Shown in pieces: positions 24,106 to 33,010 of a stretch of 64,000 nt of DNA. Position 1 is the first letter of the stretch. Every line of letters begins with the position of its first letter. The position numbers and the translations under genes are program-made. Source of the stretch: Nocardioides marmorisolisilvae (GTDB taxonomy: Bacteria > Actinomycetota > Actinomycetes > Propionibacteriales > Nocardioidaceae); contig NZ_RJSG01000005.1 in NCBI RefSeq assembly GCF_003725775.1, positions 25,625-89,624 on the forward strand. The letters run 5' to 3'. The notes under the pieces are model-generated. The model worked only from the letters and a program-made list of their open reading frames with translations. It was not told the origin of the DNA and did no database searches.

Positions 24106-24701
24106 CAGTACTCTCTCCCTCGCTCGGTCATCAGACCGAGCAGCACGGTGTCCACGATCTCTTCAGGGGTCATCAGCTCGCCGTCGGTGATCTCGGCGTG
24201 GCTGCCGGCGAAGACCAGCAGGCGCAGGGCCCGCGTCACCTCGTCCGGGGGGACGCGCAACAGGTCGGCGTCCGGTTCGATCAGCGCGGTGATGGCGTGC
24301 GCGACGTGACGGCGCCAGTCCCGGCGCCGGTCGGCGTCGGCCTTGACGATGTCCGGCGGGCCCATCATCCCGAGCGCCCGGATCAGCCCGAACGAGGAGA
24401 TGAAGCGCTCCTGCATCAGGGCGGCGATCTCGACCAGCCGGTCCCGCAGCGGCAGCGTCGTGTCGACGCCGGCGAGCTGGTCGACGAACGTCCCGGACCG
24501 GAACGCGTGGATCACCGCCTCGTCGACGAGCTCGTCCTTGCTGTTGAAGACGCGGAAGATCGTGCCCTCGGCGACACCCGCGGCGTCCGCGATCTGGCGC
24601 GTGGTGACGTTGCGCCCGTGCTGGTGCAGCAGGGGCAGCGTCGCCTCGATCAGGGCCAGCCTGCGCTCGGACGCAGGCAGGGCGGGTGCACGTGGTGTCA
24701 C
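24105..24701 (-). CDS. TetR family transcriptional regulator
   Basis: A 198-residue repressor: ASERRLALIEATLPLLHQHG, then the helix-turn-helix NVTTRQIADAAGVAEGTIFR and VFNSKDELVDEAV, with a helical ligand domain after it. The frame is open to 24731, but that stretch is the palindromic operator itself. The GTG at 24701 follows AAGGTAGGGCGG and begins V-T-P-R-A-P, so it is chosen (the residue count from the longer frame is not used). The stop shares a base with the first ABC gene (TGATG). Tight autoregulated control of the exporter pair is the natural reading. Confidence 0.88.
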   Translation of the reverse strand: MTPRAPALPASERRLALIEATLPLLHQHGRNVTTRQIADAAGVAEGTIFRVFNSKDELVDEAVIHAFRSGTFVDQLAGVDTTLPLRDRLVEIAALMQERFISSFGLIRALGMMGPPDIVKADADRRRDWRRHVAHAITALIEPDADLLRVPPDEVTRALRLLVFAGSHAEITDGELMTPEEIVDTVLLGLMTERGREY

Positions 24702-24715
24702 CCGCCCTACCTTAA

Positions 24716-24735
24716 GTGAGTGAGCACTCACTCAC
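24716..24735. promoter_or_regulatory. TetR operator palindrome
   Basis: GTGAGTGAGCACTCACTCAC is a 9+9 perfect palindrome around a 2-base centre, 14 bases upstream of the tetR start. TGAGTGA...TCACTCA is a common operator form for actinobacterial TetR regulators. It would control tetR and both ABC genes. Confidence 0.75.
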
Positions 24736-24753
24736 AAATGGTTTTCCGCGGCG

Positions 24754-26475
24754 CTACTTCACCACCCCGTACGCGTTCACGATCCCGGCCCCGTAGAAGC
24801 CGTTGAACGCGGTGGTGCCCACGCAGGTCGCGGTGTAGCTGTCGTCGCGGCCCTCCTGGGTGTAGCTCTGCACGCCTCCGGGCGGGCAGGCGTGGTCGGT
24901 CGCCGTCTTCTGCATCAGAGCCAGCACCGCGTCCGGAGCCATCGCGAACCCGAACTTGCCCATGGTGTGGCCGTGCCTCGAGACCGCGAGCGCGGCCACG
25001 CCCGCGGCGTGCGGGCTGGCCATCGAGGTGCCCTGCAGGAACTGGTAGTACCCACAGGCGTCCGCACCCGGGTCCGGCGTGGCCGGGCACACCTTCTGCA
25101 CCCCGAGCGCGGCACCGGCCGGCGTGACGTTGCCGTCCGCGTCGATGGTCCCCTCGGCCAGGCCCACGTTGTGCGGGTACGTCGAGAGGATCAGGTTGCC
25201 GTTGGTCCGGAAGCTCGGCGTACCGAAGCCGTCGCGGAACCAGCCGCCCGGTGCGGAGAGGTCGACCTCACCCGAACCCGGCTCCGTCGTGTAGTTGGAG
25301 AAGTCCGACTTCTTGCCGGACGGGCCGAGCGCGTCGACGCCGATCACGTACGGGTTCTCGGTCGGCAGGTTGACGCAGGTCGCGTTGTCGATGGTCCGCT
25401 GGTGCGGGTCGGTGCCGTAGTCCGGGCTGGAGAAGTCGTCGGGCGGGTTCGCCAGGTCGCTGTTCTCGTTGCCCGAGGCCGCCACCAGGGTCACCTTGCG
25501 GTCGTGGGCGTACTTCAGGGCCCGGTTCATCGCGGTGATGATGACGTTCTGCTCGGCCGCCTGCTCCGGGGTGTCCTCCGGCGCTCCGCCGAGGCAGTTG
25601 TAGAGCCACGGGTCGACGTAGAAGCTCATGTTCACCACGTCGATGCCCGCGTCCGCCGAGTAGGTCAGCGCGTCCACGGTCGGCTGCAGGAAGAAGTAGC
25701 CGCTGTCCTGACCGGCCCGCACCTCGACGATGTCGACGTTCGGGGCGACGCCGCTGACACCGAAGCCGTTCATCGCGGCCGCGATGGTGCCGGCCACGTG
25801 CGTGCCGTGACCGTCGTCGTCCTCGCCGACCGGGTCCTTGCAACCCAGCTCCGGGTGCTCGCACGTGGCGCCGTCGATGTCCGCCATGTCGGTCACGAAG
25901 TTGCGCGACAGGCCGTAGTCGAAGTTGGCGTGCAGGTCCGGGTGCGAGGCGTCGACGCCGGTGTCCATGATGCCCACGCGGACCTTCTTGGAGCCCAGCG
26001 TGATCGCGTGCGCCTTGCCGGCGTTGATCATCGACATGCCCCACAGCTGGGTGTCGAGCGGGTCGCTCGGCCCGGTGCCGGGAGTCGGCGGCTTCTTCTT
26101 CGCGGCCTGCTTGGCCAGGGTGGCAGCAGCACCGCGCGGGACGGCGATCGGCTTGGCCTTCGGGGCGTGCCCGATCGACTGGTCGCGCGCCACGCCGTAG
26201 ACGCCGGACAGCCGGCCGGCCCTGCTGCGGAAGTTCGCGTCCTTGCTGGTCACGGTGACCAGCCCGATGTCGGTGTTGACCCGCTTCACGCTGGCGCCGA
26301 GGGCCTTGAGCCTCGTGGCGAGCGCGTGGGCCGAGCCCGCGTCCTGGGCGAGAACCACGTACCTCGTGGGTGCGGAGCTCGCGTCGGCCGACGGGGCGAA
26401 GGTGCCGCTGACGAACGCAGCGGCGATCAGACAGGCGATCGATGATGCGACCGCGATGATCCGAGATCTGTGCAT
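24754..26475 (-). CDS. secreted S8 family serine protease (subtilisin-like)
   Basis: A 573-residue preproprotein. Signal peptide residues 1-32 (IIAVASSIACLIAAAFVSGT; cleavage near ADASSA), an I9-like propeptide at about 35-105 (RYVVLAQDAGSAHALATRLK), then the catalytic domain with Asp171 (GIMDTGVD), His223 (DGHGTHVAG), Asn336 (AASGNEN) and Ser484 (GTSMASPHAAG). Six or more Cys in the mature part suggest disulfides. It is secreted through Sec and presumably degrades extracellular protein. ATG 26475. The gene stands alone, ending 52 bases upstream of tetR. Confidence 0.93.
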   Translation of the reverse strand: MHRSRIIAVASSIACLIAAAFVSGTFAPSADASSAPTRYVVLAQDAGSAHALATRLKALGASVKRVNTDIGLVTVTSKDANFRSRAGRLSGVYGVARDQSIGHAPKAKPIAVPRGAAATLAKQAAKKKPPTPGTGPSDPLDTQLWGMSMINAGKAHAITLGSKKVRVGIMDTGVDASHPDLHANFDYGLSRNFVTDMADIDGATCEHPELGCKDPVGEDDDGHGTHVAGTIAAAMNGFGVSGVAPNVDIVEVRAGQDSGYFFLQPTVDALTYSADAGIDVVNMSFYVDPWLYNCLGGAPEDTPEQAAEQNVIITAMNRALKYAHDRKVTLVAASGNENSDLANPPDDFSSPDYGTDPHQRTIDNATCVNLPTENPYVIGVDALGPSGKKSDFSNYTTEPGSGEVDLSAPGGWFRDGFGTPSFRTNGNLILSTYPHNVGLAEGTIDADGNVTPAGAALGVQKVCPATPDPGADACGYYQFLQGTSMASPHAAGVAALAVSRHGHTMGKFGFAMAPDAVLALMQKTATDHACPPGGVQSYTQEGRDDSYTATCVGTTAFNGFYGAGIVNAYGVVK

Positions 26476-26535
26476 GGGAGATGTTCCCTCCGTTGCTTCC
26501 GGTCGACCCCGATGGCGACCGGTCTGCTCAGCAAC

Positions 26536-27183
26536 CTAGGGCGCGAGACGGTGGATGGTCCACCCCTGCGGCGTACGGCGGTAGACGAGGCGGTCGTGCA
26601 TCCGGCCGCGGCGTCCCTGCCAGAACTCGACGCTGCTCGGCACCACCCGGTAGCCGCCCCAGTGCGGCGGCGCGAACACGGGTCCGTCCCCGAACCGCTC
26701 GACCACGGCGGCGTACCCGGCGTCCAGCTCCTCGCGTGAACCGACCTCCTCGGACTGCGGCGAGGCCCAGGCGCCGAGCTGGGAGTCGCGCGGCCGGGTG
26801 GCGAAGTACGACTCGGTCTCCTCGCGGGTCACCTGCGTCGCGGTGCCCTCGACGCGCACCTGCCGCTGGAGCGGGTACCACCCGAACAGCAGGGTGCAGC
26901 GCGGGTCGGCAGCGAGCTCGGAACCCTTCCGGGAGGTGTAGTTGGTGAAGAAGACGAATCCGTCGTCGACGCCCTTGAGCAGCACCGTGCGGCTGGCGGG
27001 AGTCCCGTCCGCGGCGACCGTGCCGAGGACCATCGCGTTGGCCTCGACCAGCCCACCGCCCCGGGCCTGGTCGAACCAGAGGGAGAACTGGGCGAGCGGG
27101 TCGGGGGCCAGGTCGGCCTCGTCCAGACCACCGAGCTCGTACTCCGCGCGCAGGGCCGCGAGGGCGTCCGGATCCAGTTCCAT
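26536..27183 (-). CDS. pdxH: pyridoxamine 5'-phosphate oxidase
   Basis: A 215-residue FMN enzyme that oxidises pyridoxamine or pyridoxine 5'-phosphate to pyridoxal phosphate. Family segments are all present: DPLAQFSLWFDQARGGGLVE, ANAMVLGTVAADGTPASRTV, LLKGVDDGFVFFTNYTSRKG, FGWYPLQRQVRVEGTA, SYFATRPRDSQLGAWAS, and the C-terminal FWQGRRGRMHDRLVYRR ending in W-x-I-x-R-L-A-P, which contacts FMN and substrate. The length is typical. It is divergent from citrate synthase 2 with 105 bases between, a pairing common in actinobacteria. The ATG at 27183 is unambiguous. Confidence 0.95.
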   Translation of the reverse strand: MELDPDALAALRAEYELGGLDEADLAPDPLAQFSLWFDQARGGGLVEANAMVLGTVAADGTPASRTVLLKGVDDGFVFFTNYTSRKGSELAADPRCTLLFGWYPLQRQVRVEGTATQVTREETESYFATRPRDSQLGAWASPQSEEVGSREELDAGYAAVVERFGDGPVFAPPHWGGYRVVPSSVEFWQGRRGRMHDRLVYRRTPQGWTIHRLAP

Positions 27184-27288
27184 GGAGCGAGGTTAGAACG
27201 TGTTCTGCGGATACGGCAGAATGCGAACGACGTCGTCGACGCCGCGACCCGGTGCGACGACCCAGGACAGGACGAAGGAGTTCACACG

Positions 27289-28395
27289 ATGACCGAGGTA
27301 CACCACGGACTCGAGGGCGTCGTCGCCTTCGAGTCGGAGATCGCCGAGCCGGACAAGGAAGGCTCCGCCCTCCGCTACCGCGGCGTCGACATCGAGGAGA
27401 TCGTCGGCCGGATCCCGTTCGAGAAGGTCTGGGGCCTGTTGGTCGACGGCGCCTACGACCCCGGCCTGCCGCCGGCCGAGCCGTACCCGCTGCCGGTGCA
27501 CTCCGGTGACATCCGCGTCGACGTGCAGAGCGCGATCGCGATGCTCGCGCCCGCCTGGGGCATCCAGCAGACCTACGACATCGACGACGTCCAGGTCCGC
27601 GAGGACCTCGGCCGCGCCGCGGTGATGGTGCTGTCCTTCGTCGGCCAGGCGGCGCGCGGCGTCGGCCAGCCGATGGTGCCCCAGCGCGAGGTCGACAAGG
27701 CTTCCACGATCGCCGAGCGGTTCATGATCCGCTGGCAGGGCGAGCCCGACCCGCAGCACGTGAAGGCGATCGACGCCTACTGGTCCTCGGCTGCCGAGCA
27801 CGGCATGAACGCGTCCACCTTCACCGCCCGGGTGATCACCTCGACCGGCGCGGACGCCTGCGCGGCGCTCTCGGGCGCGGTCGGCGCGATGTCCGGCCCG
27901 CTGCACGGCGGCGCCCCGGCCCGGGTGCTGAGCATGATCGAGGACGTCGAGCAGGCCGGCGACGCCACGGCGTACGTGAAGAAGCTGCTCGACGACGGCG
28001 AGCGCCTGATGGGCTTCGGCCACCGCGTCTACCGCGCCGAGGACCCGCGCGCCCGGGTGCTGCGGCGCACGGCGCGCGAGCTGAACGCGCCCCGCTACGA
28101 GGTCGCCGAGGCGCTGGAGAAGGCCGCGCTGGCCGAGCTCCGCGAGCGCCGTCCGGACCGCGTGCTGGAGACCAACGTCGAGTTCTGGGCGGCCATCGTC
28201 CTGGACTTCGCGCAGGTCCCGCCGCACATGTTCACCTCGATGTTCACCTGCGCCCGTACGGCGGGCTGGTCGGCGCACATCCTGGAGCAGAAGCGCACCG
28301 GCCGGCTGATCCGCCCCTCGGCGATCTACACCGGTCCGGCCAGCCGCAAGGCCTCTGAGGTCCCGGGCTACCACGAGGAGTGGGCGCTCTCCTGA
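27289..28395 (+). CDS. citA: citrate synthase 2
   Basis: A 368-residue short citrate synthase that condenses acetyl-CoA and oxaloacetate. Active-site His206 (SGPLHGGAP) and His245 (GFGHRVYR) are present. The usual catalytic Asp of N-V-D-F is Glu298 here (ETNVEFWAA), which I believe is shared by the CitA-like group of mycobacteria and relatives. The C-terminal GWSAHILEQKRTGRLIRPSA is typical. AAGGAG lies 9 bases before ATG 27289. It is divergent from pdxH. Its 3' end is followed by a strong dispersed stem-loop. Confidence 0.93.
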   Translation: MTEVHHGLEGVVAFESEIAEPDKEGSALRYRGVDIEEIVGRIPFEKVWGLLVDGAYDPGLPPAEPYPLPVHSGDIRVDVQSAIAMLAPAWGIQQTYDIDDVQVREDLGRAAVMVLSFVGQAARGVGQPMVPQREVDKASTIAERFMIRWQGEPDPQHVKAIDAYWSSAAEHGMNASTFTARVITSTGADACAALSGAVGAMSGPLHGGAPARVLSMIEDVEQAGDATAYVKKLLDDGERLMGFGHRVYRAEDPRARVLRRTARELNAPRYEVAEALEKAALAELRERRPDRVLETNVEFWAAIVLDFAQVPPHMFTSMFTCARTAGWSAHILEQKRTGRLIRPSAIYTGPASRKASEVPGYHEEWALS

Positions 28396-28403
28396 CAGAC
28401 GCC

Positions 28404-28481
28404 GACCCGGCAGAAACTCACGCTTCGCTGACGTGAGCTTCTGCCGGGTCGTTGCTCGTCCAGGTGAGTTTCTGCCGGGTC
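28404..28481. repeat. GACCCGGCAGAAACTCAC stem-loop repeat
   Basis: A 19-base arm at 28404-28422 pairs with 28432-28450 (18 of 19) over a 9-base loop. A second complementary arm, GTGAGTTTCTGCCGGGTC, follows at 28464-28481, so the left arm has two partners. It probably terminates both citA and the convergent DedA operon. A relative with the same GACCCGGCA ends lies at 38198-38266. Confidence 0.75.
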
Positions 28482-28484
28482 AGC

Positions 28485-29141
28485 TCAGTCCGGCCCGTCA
28501 CCGAGGGCTTCGTCGACCTCGTCCTCGAGGTCGTCGATCCGCTTCTCCGAACGCACCCGCCACACCACCAGGGCGACCACCACGATCACCGCGAGACCGC
28601 CCGCGAAGCCGCGCCCGACCAGCTTCTCGACGTGGTGGTAGGAGTTGCCGGCCAGGTAGCCGAGGGTCACGAACACCGAGCCCCAGACGATCCCACCGAG
28701 CGCGTTCCAGAGCAGGAACTTCCGGTAGTGCATCTCGGAGGCTCCGGCCAGCGCGGGCATCATCGCGCGGAAGAACGCGGTGAACCGGCCGAGGAACACC
28801 GCCCCTCCCCCGCGCCGCCGCAGGAAGTCCTGGGCCTGGTCGATCCGGGGTCGGTGCTTGTCGAGGAAGCGCATCCGGTCCAGCGCAGGGCCGAGCCAGA
28901 CCTTGCCCACCTCGTAGCCGACCGAGTCGCCGATGATCGCGGCCGCCACGATGACGATGATCGCCGCCGCGAGCGGGACGTGGTCGACGCCGGCGGCCAC
29001 GCCGGCCAGCACCGCGGCGGTCTCGCCCGGGACCACGAAGCCGACGAACACGGCGTCCTCGGCGAAGACCAGCAGGCCGGCGACCAGGAGCAGCCAGAAC
29101 GGGTCCAGGTTGAGGATGTTGTCGAGGATCCCGCTCAGCAC
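28485..29141 (-). CDS. DedA family membrane protein (second of tandem pair)
   Basis: A 218-residue membrane protein of the DedA/SNARE-associated family. FVGFVVPGETAAVLAGVAAG, GDSVGYEVGKVWLGPALDR, FLGRFTAFFRAMMPALAGAS and the re-entrant helix region WNALGGIVWGSVFVTLGYLA are present. DedA proteins act in lipid-carrier or phospholipid flipping (UptA-type) and envelope homeostasis. The basic-acidic tail is RSEKRIDDLEDEVDEALGDG. GTG 29141 is 4 bases after the stop of the other DedA gene, so the two are co-expressed. Confidence 0.9.
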   Translation of the reverse strand: MLSGILDNILNLDPFWLLLVAGLLVFAEDAVFVGFVVPGETAAVLAGVAAGVDHVPLAAAIIVIVAAAIIGDSVGYEVGKVWLGPALDRMRFLDKHRPRIDQAQDFLRRRGGGAVFLGRFTAFFRAMMPALAGASEMHYRKFLLWNALGGIVWGSVFVTLGYLAGNSYHHVEKLVGRGFAGGLAVIVVVALVVWRVRSEKRIDDLEDEVDEALGDGPD

Positions 29142-29145
29142 GTGC

Positions 29146-29766
29146 CTAGTCTGCCCGAGGCTCCGGCACGTCCGCTGAACGACGCCGCAGCACCAGGACG
29201 ACACCGAGCACCGCGACCGCGATCAGGCCCACCGCGCCCCAGGTCACCGGACTGCTCTTCGAGAGCTCGAGCAGCGAGGTGCCACCCACGAACCCGGACC
29301 CGACCGAGACGGCCGCCCAGGCGAGTCCGCCGACGAGGTTGCCGACCAGGAAGCGCCGCTGGTCGATGCCTGAGGCGCCCGCCAGGGAGGGCAGGATCGC
29401 CCGCAGCGCGGCCACGTAGCGGCCGCCGATCATGGCTACGAGCACCCGGCGGTGCAGCAGCGCCTGGGCCGACTCGACCTTCGCCCGGCGCTTGACCAGC
29501 GCCTTGTGGCCGAGGAGCCGCGGACCCTGGGCCCGGCCGATCAGGTAACCGACCGCGGAGCCGGTCACGATCGCGGCCGCGATCGAGGAGTAGGAGAGCC
29601 ACAGCGGCAGGTGCCCGAGGCTCGCGGTCAGCCCGGTCAGGAACGCGGCCTTGCCACCGGGGATGAAGATGCCGATCACCAGCGCCGCCTGGAGGAACAC
29701 CAGCCCGGCCGCGGCGGCCAGCAGGACACCGGGCTCGAGAGCGGTCAGGTCGGGGAAACCGGGCAC
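29146..29766 (-). CDS. DedA family membrane protein (first of tandem pair)
   Basis: A 206-residue DedA paralogue: VIGIFIPGGKAAFLTGLTAS, GSAVGYLIGRAQGPRLLGHK, GGRYVAALRAILPSLAGASG and GNLVGGLAWAAVSVGSGFVG. It differs from its neighbour in having P-G-G-K in place of P-G-E at the first re-entrant motif, where the acidic residue is usually important, so the two copies may have different roles. Start GTG 29766 (P-G-F-P-D-L-T); the longer open frame opposite the PEP-mutase-like gene is shadow coding. Confidence 0.88.
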   Translation of the reverse strand: MPGFPDLTALEPGVLLAAAAGLVFLQAALVIGIFIPGGKAAFLTGLTASLGHLPLWLSYSSIAAAIVTGSAVGYLIGRAQGPRLLGHKALVKRRAKVESAQALLHRRVLVAMIGGRYVAALRAILPSLAGASGIDQRRFLVGNLVGGLAWAAVSVGSGFVGGTSLLELSKSSPVTWGAVGLIAVAVLGVVLVLRRRSADVPEPRAD

Positions 29767-29802
29767 GCGCCAAGTCTGACAGCGAGGGCTACATTGCCAC
29801 GC

Positions 29803-30582
29803 ATGCGCGCTGCTGAATTCTTGGAGATGCACCGTCCGGGGGCCGGCTTCATCCTCCCGAACGCCTGGGACGGCGGCTCGGCCCGGATCCTCGAGCAGGC
29901 CGGCTTCGCCGCCATCGCCACGACCAGCGCCGGGATCGCGTTCAGCCGCGGCCGTCCGGACGCCTCGATGCCGCGCGACGAGATGCTCGAGGAGATCGCC
30001 CGGATCGTCGCGGTCGTCGACTGCCCGGTGAGTGCCGACCTCGAGTCTGGCTACGGCGACGTGGCCGGCACCTTCGCGGCGGCGGTCGAGATCGGCGTGC
30101 TCGGCGCCAACCTCGAGGACGCCGGACCGGACGGGCTGTTCAGCGTCGAGGAGTCGGTCGAGCGCGTCCAGGCGGCGCGGGCCGCAGCACCCGCGGGGAC
30201 CTTCGTGCTGAACGCCCGCACCGACCCGTACATGGTCAAGCACCCCGACGCGTTCGCCGAGAGCGTGCAGCGCGCGCACCGCTTCCTGGAGGCCGGCGCC
30301 GACTGCATCTTCGTGCCCGGGATCAGCGACGCTGCGGAGATCGGCCGCCTCGTCGCCGAGATCGGCGCCCCGGTCAACGTGGTTGCCGGCCTCACCGACC
30401 CGGTGATCGACGCCGCGACGCTGCGGGCGGCCGGGGTGGCGCGGATCAGCCTCGGCGGCACCATCACCCGCGCCGCGCTGACCCAGGTCGACGCCTTCGC
30501 GCGCGAGATGCTCGACCACGGCACCTTCGACTTCGCGGTCGGCGCGATCGCCTACGGCGAGTTCCAGCGGCGGTTCGGCTAG
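29803..30582 (+). CDS. isocitrate lyase / PEP mutase family protein
   Basis: A 259-residue TIM-barrel enzyme. LPNAWDGGSARILEQAGFAA, ATTSAGIAFSRGRPDASMPR, VSADLESGYGD (metal site), GANLEDAGPDG and FVLNARTDPYM match the ICL/PEP mutase superfamily, in the group of oxaloacetate decarboxylases, 2-methylisocitrate-lyase-like and phosphonopyruvate hydrolase-like proteins. The catalytic loop K-K-C-G-H of true isocitrate lyase is absent, so carbon-carbon lyase activity on a small 2-oxoacid is the best guess. The stop shares a CTAG with the convergent acetyltransferase. Confidence 0.85.
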   Translation: MRAAEFLEMHRPGAGFILPNAWDGGSARILEQAGFAAIATTSAGIAFSRGRPDASMPRDEMLEEIARIVAVVDCPVSADLESGYGDVAGTFAAAVEIGVLGANLEDAGPDGLFSVEESVERVQAARAAAPAGTFVLNARTDPYMVKHPDAFAESVQRAHRFLEAGADCIFVPGISDAAEIGRLVAEIGAPVNVVAGLTDPVIDAATLRAAGVARISLGGTITRAALTQVDAFAREMLDHGTFDFAVGAIAYGEFQRRFG

Positions 30583-31058
30583 AGCACCCGGGCCAGGCAC
30601 CGGTTCAGCGGCGAGTCCCGGTAGTAGCCGAAGCCCGGGATCGGCTGGTAGCCGGCGGAGGCGTAGAGCTCGAGCGCCTCGGGTTGTGCCGCCCCCGTCT
30701 CCAGGATCATCACCTCGGCCCCCGCGGCTGCGGCGGTCAGCTCGAGGTGGGCGAGCATCGCGCGAGCCAGGCCGCGTCGCCGGCCCGCCGGGGCGACGTA
30801 CATCCGCTTGATCTCGGCCGAGGCCGCGTAACCCAGCGCCTCCACGTCGGTACGCCGGCGCCAGGCACCGGTCGCGACCGGCACCTCGTCGAGGTAGCCG
30901 ACGAAGAAGGAACCGCCCGGGAGCTCGAAGTAGCCGGGCTGGAGCGGGGTCTCGTCACGGCTGCCGTAGCGGGCGACGTACTCGAGCTGGACCTGCTCGA
31001 CCAGCGCGGCCGCGTCGGGGTGGGTGATCGGCAGCAGCTCGATCCGCCAGCTGTCCAA
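30579..31058 (-). CDS. GNAT family N-acetyltransferase
   Basis: A 159-residue acetyltransferase: LDSWRIELLPITHPDAAALV start, then EIKRMYVAPAGRRRGLARAM (motif A, acetyl-CoA loop R-R-x-G-L-A) and MILETGAAQPEALELYASAG with YQPIPGFGYYRDSPLN. It resembles small YobR/YafP-like GNATs. TTG at 31058 is chosen because GAAGGGA lies about 7 bases upstream; no ATG or GTG fits. The last 4 bases (CTAG) are shared with the stop of the convergent PEP-mutase-like gene. Substrate unknown. Confidence 0.82.
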   Translation of the reverse strand: MDSWRIELLPITHPDAAALVEQVQLEYVARYGSRDETPLQPGYFELPGGSFFVGYLDEVPVATGAWRRRTDVEALGYAASAEIKRMYVAPAGRRRGLARAMLAHLELTAAAAGAEVMILETGAAQPEALELYASAGYQPIPGFGYYRDSPLNRCLARVL

Positions 31059-31114
31059 CTTCTCGTCCCTTCCCCTAACTCCGTTGGGGTGTGCTGACAC
31101 AATAGGGACCCTGA

Positions 31115-32275
<1,161 letters not shown>

Positions 32276-32294
32276 ACCCCGGTAGGTTCTCCGC

Positions 32295-32921
32295 ATGGCC
32301 ACTGTGACCTCCTCGGAGGGTCTGAGCTTCAAGCAGCTCGCGTTCTCCGACCTGGACCGCTACCGCCCGGGCGAGAAGGGCTGGCTGAAGTTCTTCGCCC
32401 GCGGGATCTCCAACCCGGGCCTGTTCGCCTGCTTCGTGCTGCGCAAGCAGCAGGTGGCGTTCCGCAAGGGCAAGGTGCGCCGGTCGTTCCTGTGGCGCAG
32501 CGTCGGCATGTACCTGTTCAGCGCCGACTTCGTTCCGGGCATGGACATCGGTCCCGGCTTCTTCCTGCCGCACCCGGCCGGCACGGTCATCGGCAACGGC
32601 CTGCGGATCGGCGCCAACGTCACCTTCGGCGGTGCGGTCACCGCGGGCGTCAAGCAGCCGGACACCCCGGCCGGTGAGGACGACTACCCGGTGATCGGCG
32701 ACGGCGCGATCGTGCTCGCCAACGCGGTCCTGGTCGGGCCGGTCGAGATCGGCAACTACGCGCAGGTCGGCGCCAACTCGGTGGTGCTCTCCGACGTGGC
32801 CGACTTCGCCTGCGTCTTCGGCGTCCCGGCACGCAAGGTGGCCGAGCGCCGCGGCATCCTCCCGGGTTCGATGGAGGTGCTGGCCGAGCCGCCGGCCAAG
32901 GAGCCGAAGCCCGAGGCCTGA
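32295..32921 (+). CDS. serine acetyltransferase-like left-handed beta-helix protein
   Basis: A 208-residue protein. A helical lead (LSFKQLAFSDLDRYRPGEKG; CFVLRKQQVAFRKGK) comes before hexapeptide repeats (IGPGFFLPHPAGTVIGNGLR, IGANVTFGGAVTAG, VIGDGAIVLANAVLVGPVEI) ending in the acetyl-CoA wall VGANSVVLSDVADFACVFGV and PARKV. This resembles CysE/serine O-acetyltransferases, but the N-terminal helical part is shorter than in E. coli CysE and is basic, so another acceptor, such as a surface sugar, is possible. It is downstream of serC with 19 bases between, probably one transcript. Confidence 0.78.
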   Translation: MATVTSSEGLSFKQLAFSDLDRYRPGEKGWLKFFARGISNPGLFACFVLRKQQVAFRKGKVRRSFLWRSVGMYLFSADFVPGMDIGPGFFLPHPAGTVIGNGLRIGANVTFGGAVTAGVKQPDTPAGEDDYPVIGDGAIVLANAVLVGPVEIGNYAQVGANSVVLSDVADFACVFGVPARKVAERRGILPGSMEVLAEPPAKEPKPEA

Positions 32922-32957
32922 GCCTGTGCTGGTTGCTTGTGCTGAGCCTGTCGAAGT

Positions 32958-32993
32958 GAGCCTGTCGAAACCTCACCGGGTTTCGACAGGCTC
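32958..32993. repeat. REP-like palindrome GAGCCTGTCGAAA / TTTCGACAGGCTC
   Basis: A perfect 13-base inverted repeat (32958-32970 and 32981-32993, 10-base loop), preceded by a second partial copy (32943-32955, TGAGCCTGTCGAA) and flanked by GCTGGTTGCTTG/CAACCAGCAAGC. It lies between convergent genes, so it may also terminate transcription. Related copies: 22353, 50224. Confidence 0.75.
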
Positions 32994-33010
32994 AACCAGC
33001 AAGCGAACCG

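Noticed and set aside
20417..24309. Long open frames on the plus strand opposite both ABC exporter genes
   Set aside because: Their translations are His/Asp/Arg-rich low-complexity, mirror the codon bias of the true minus-strand genes, and show no domain motif.
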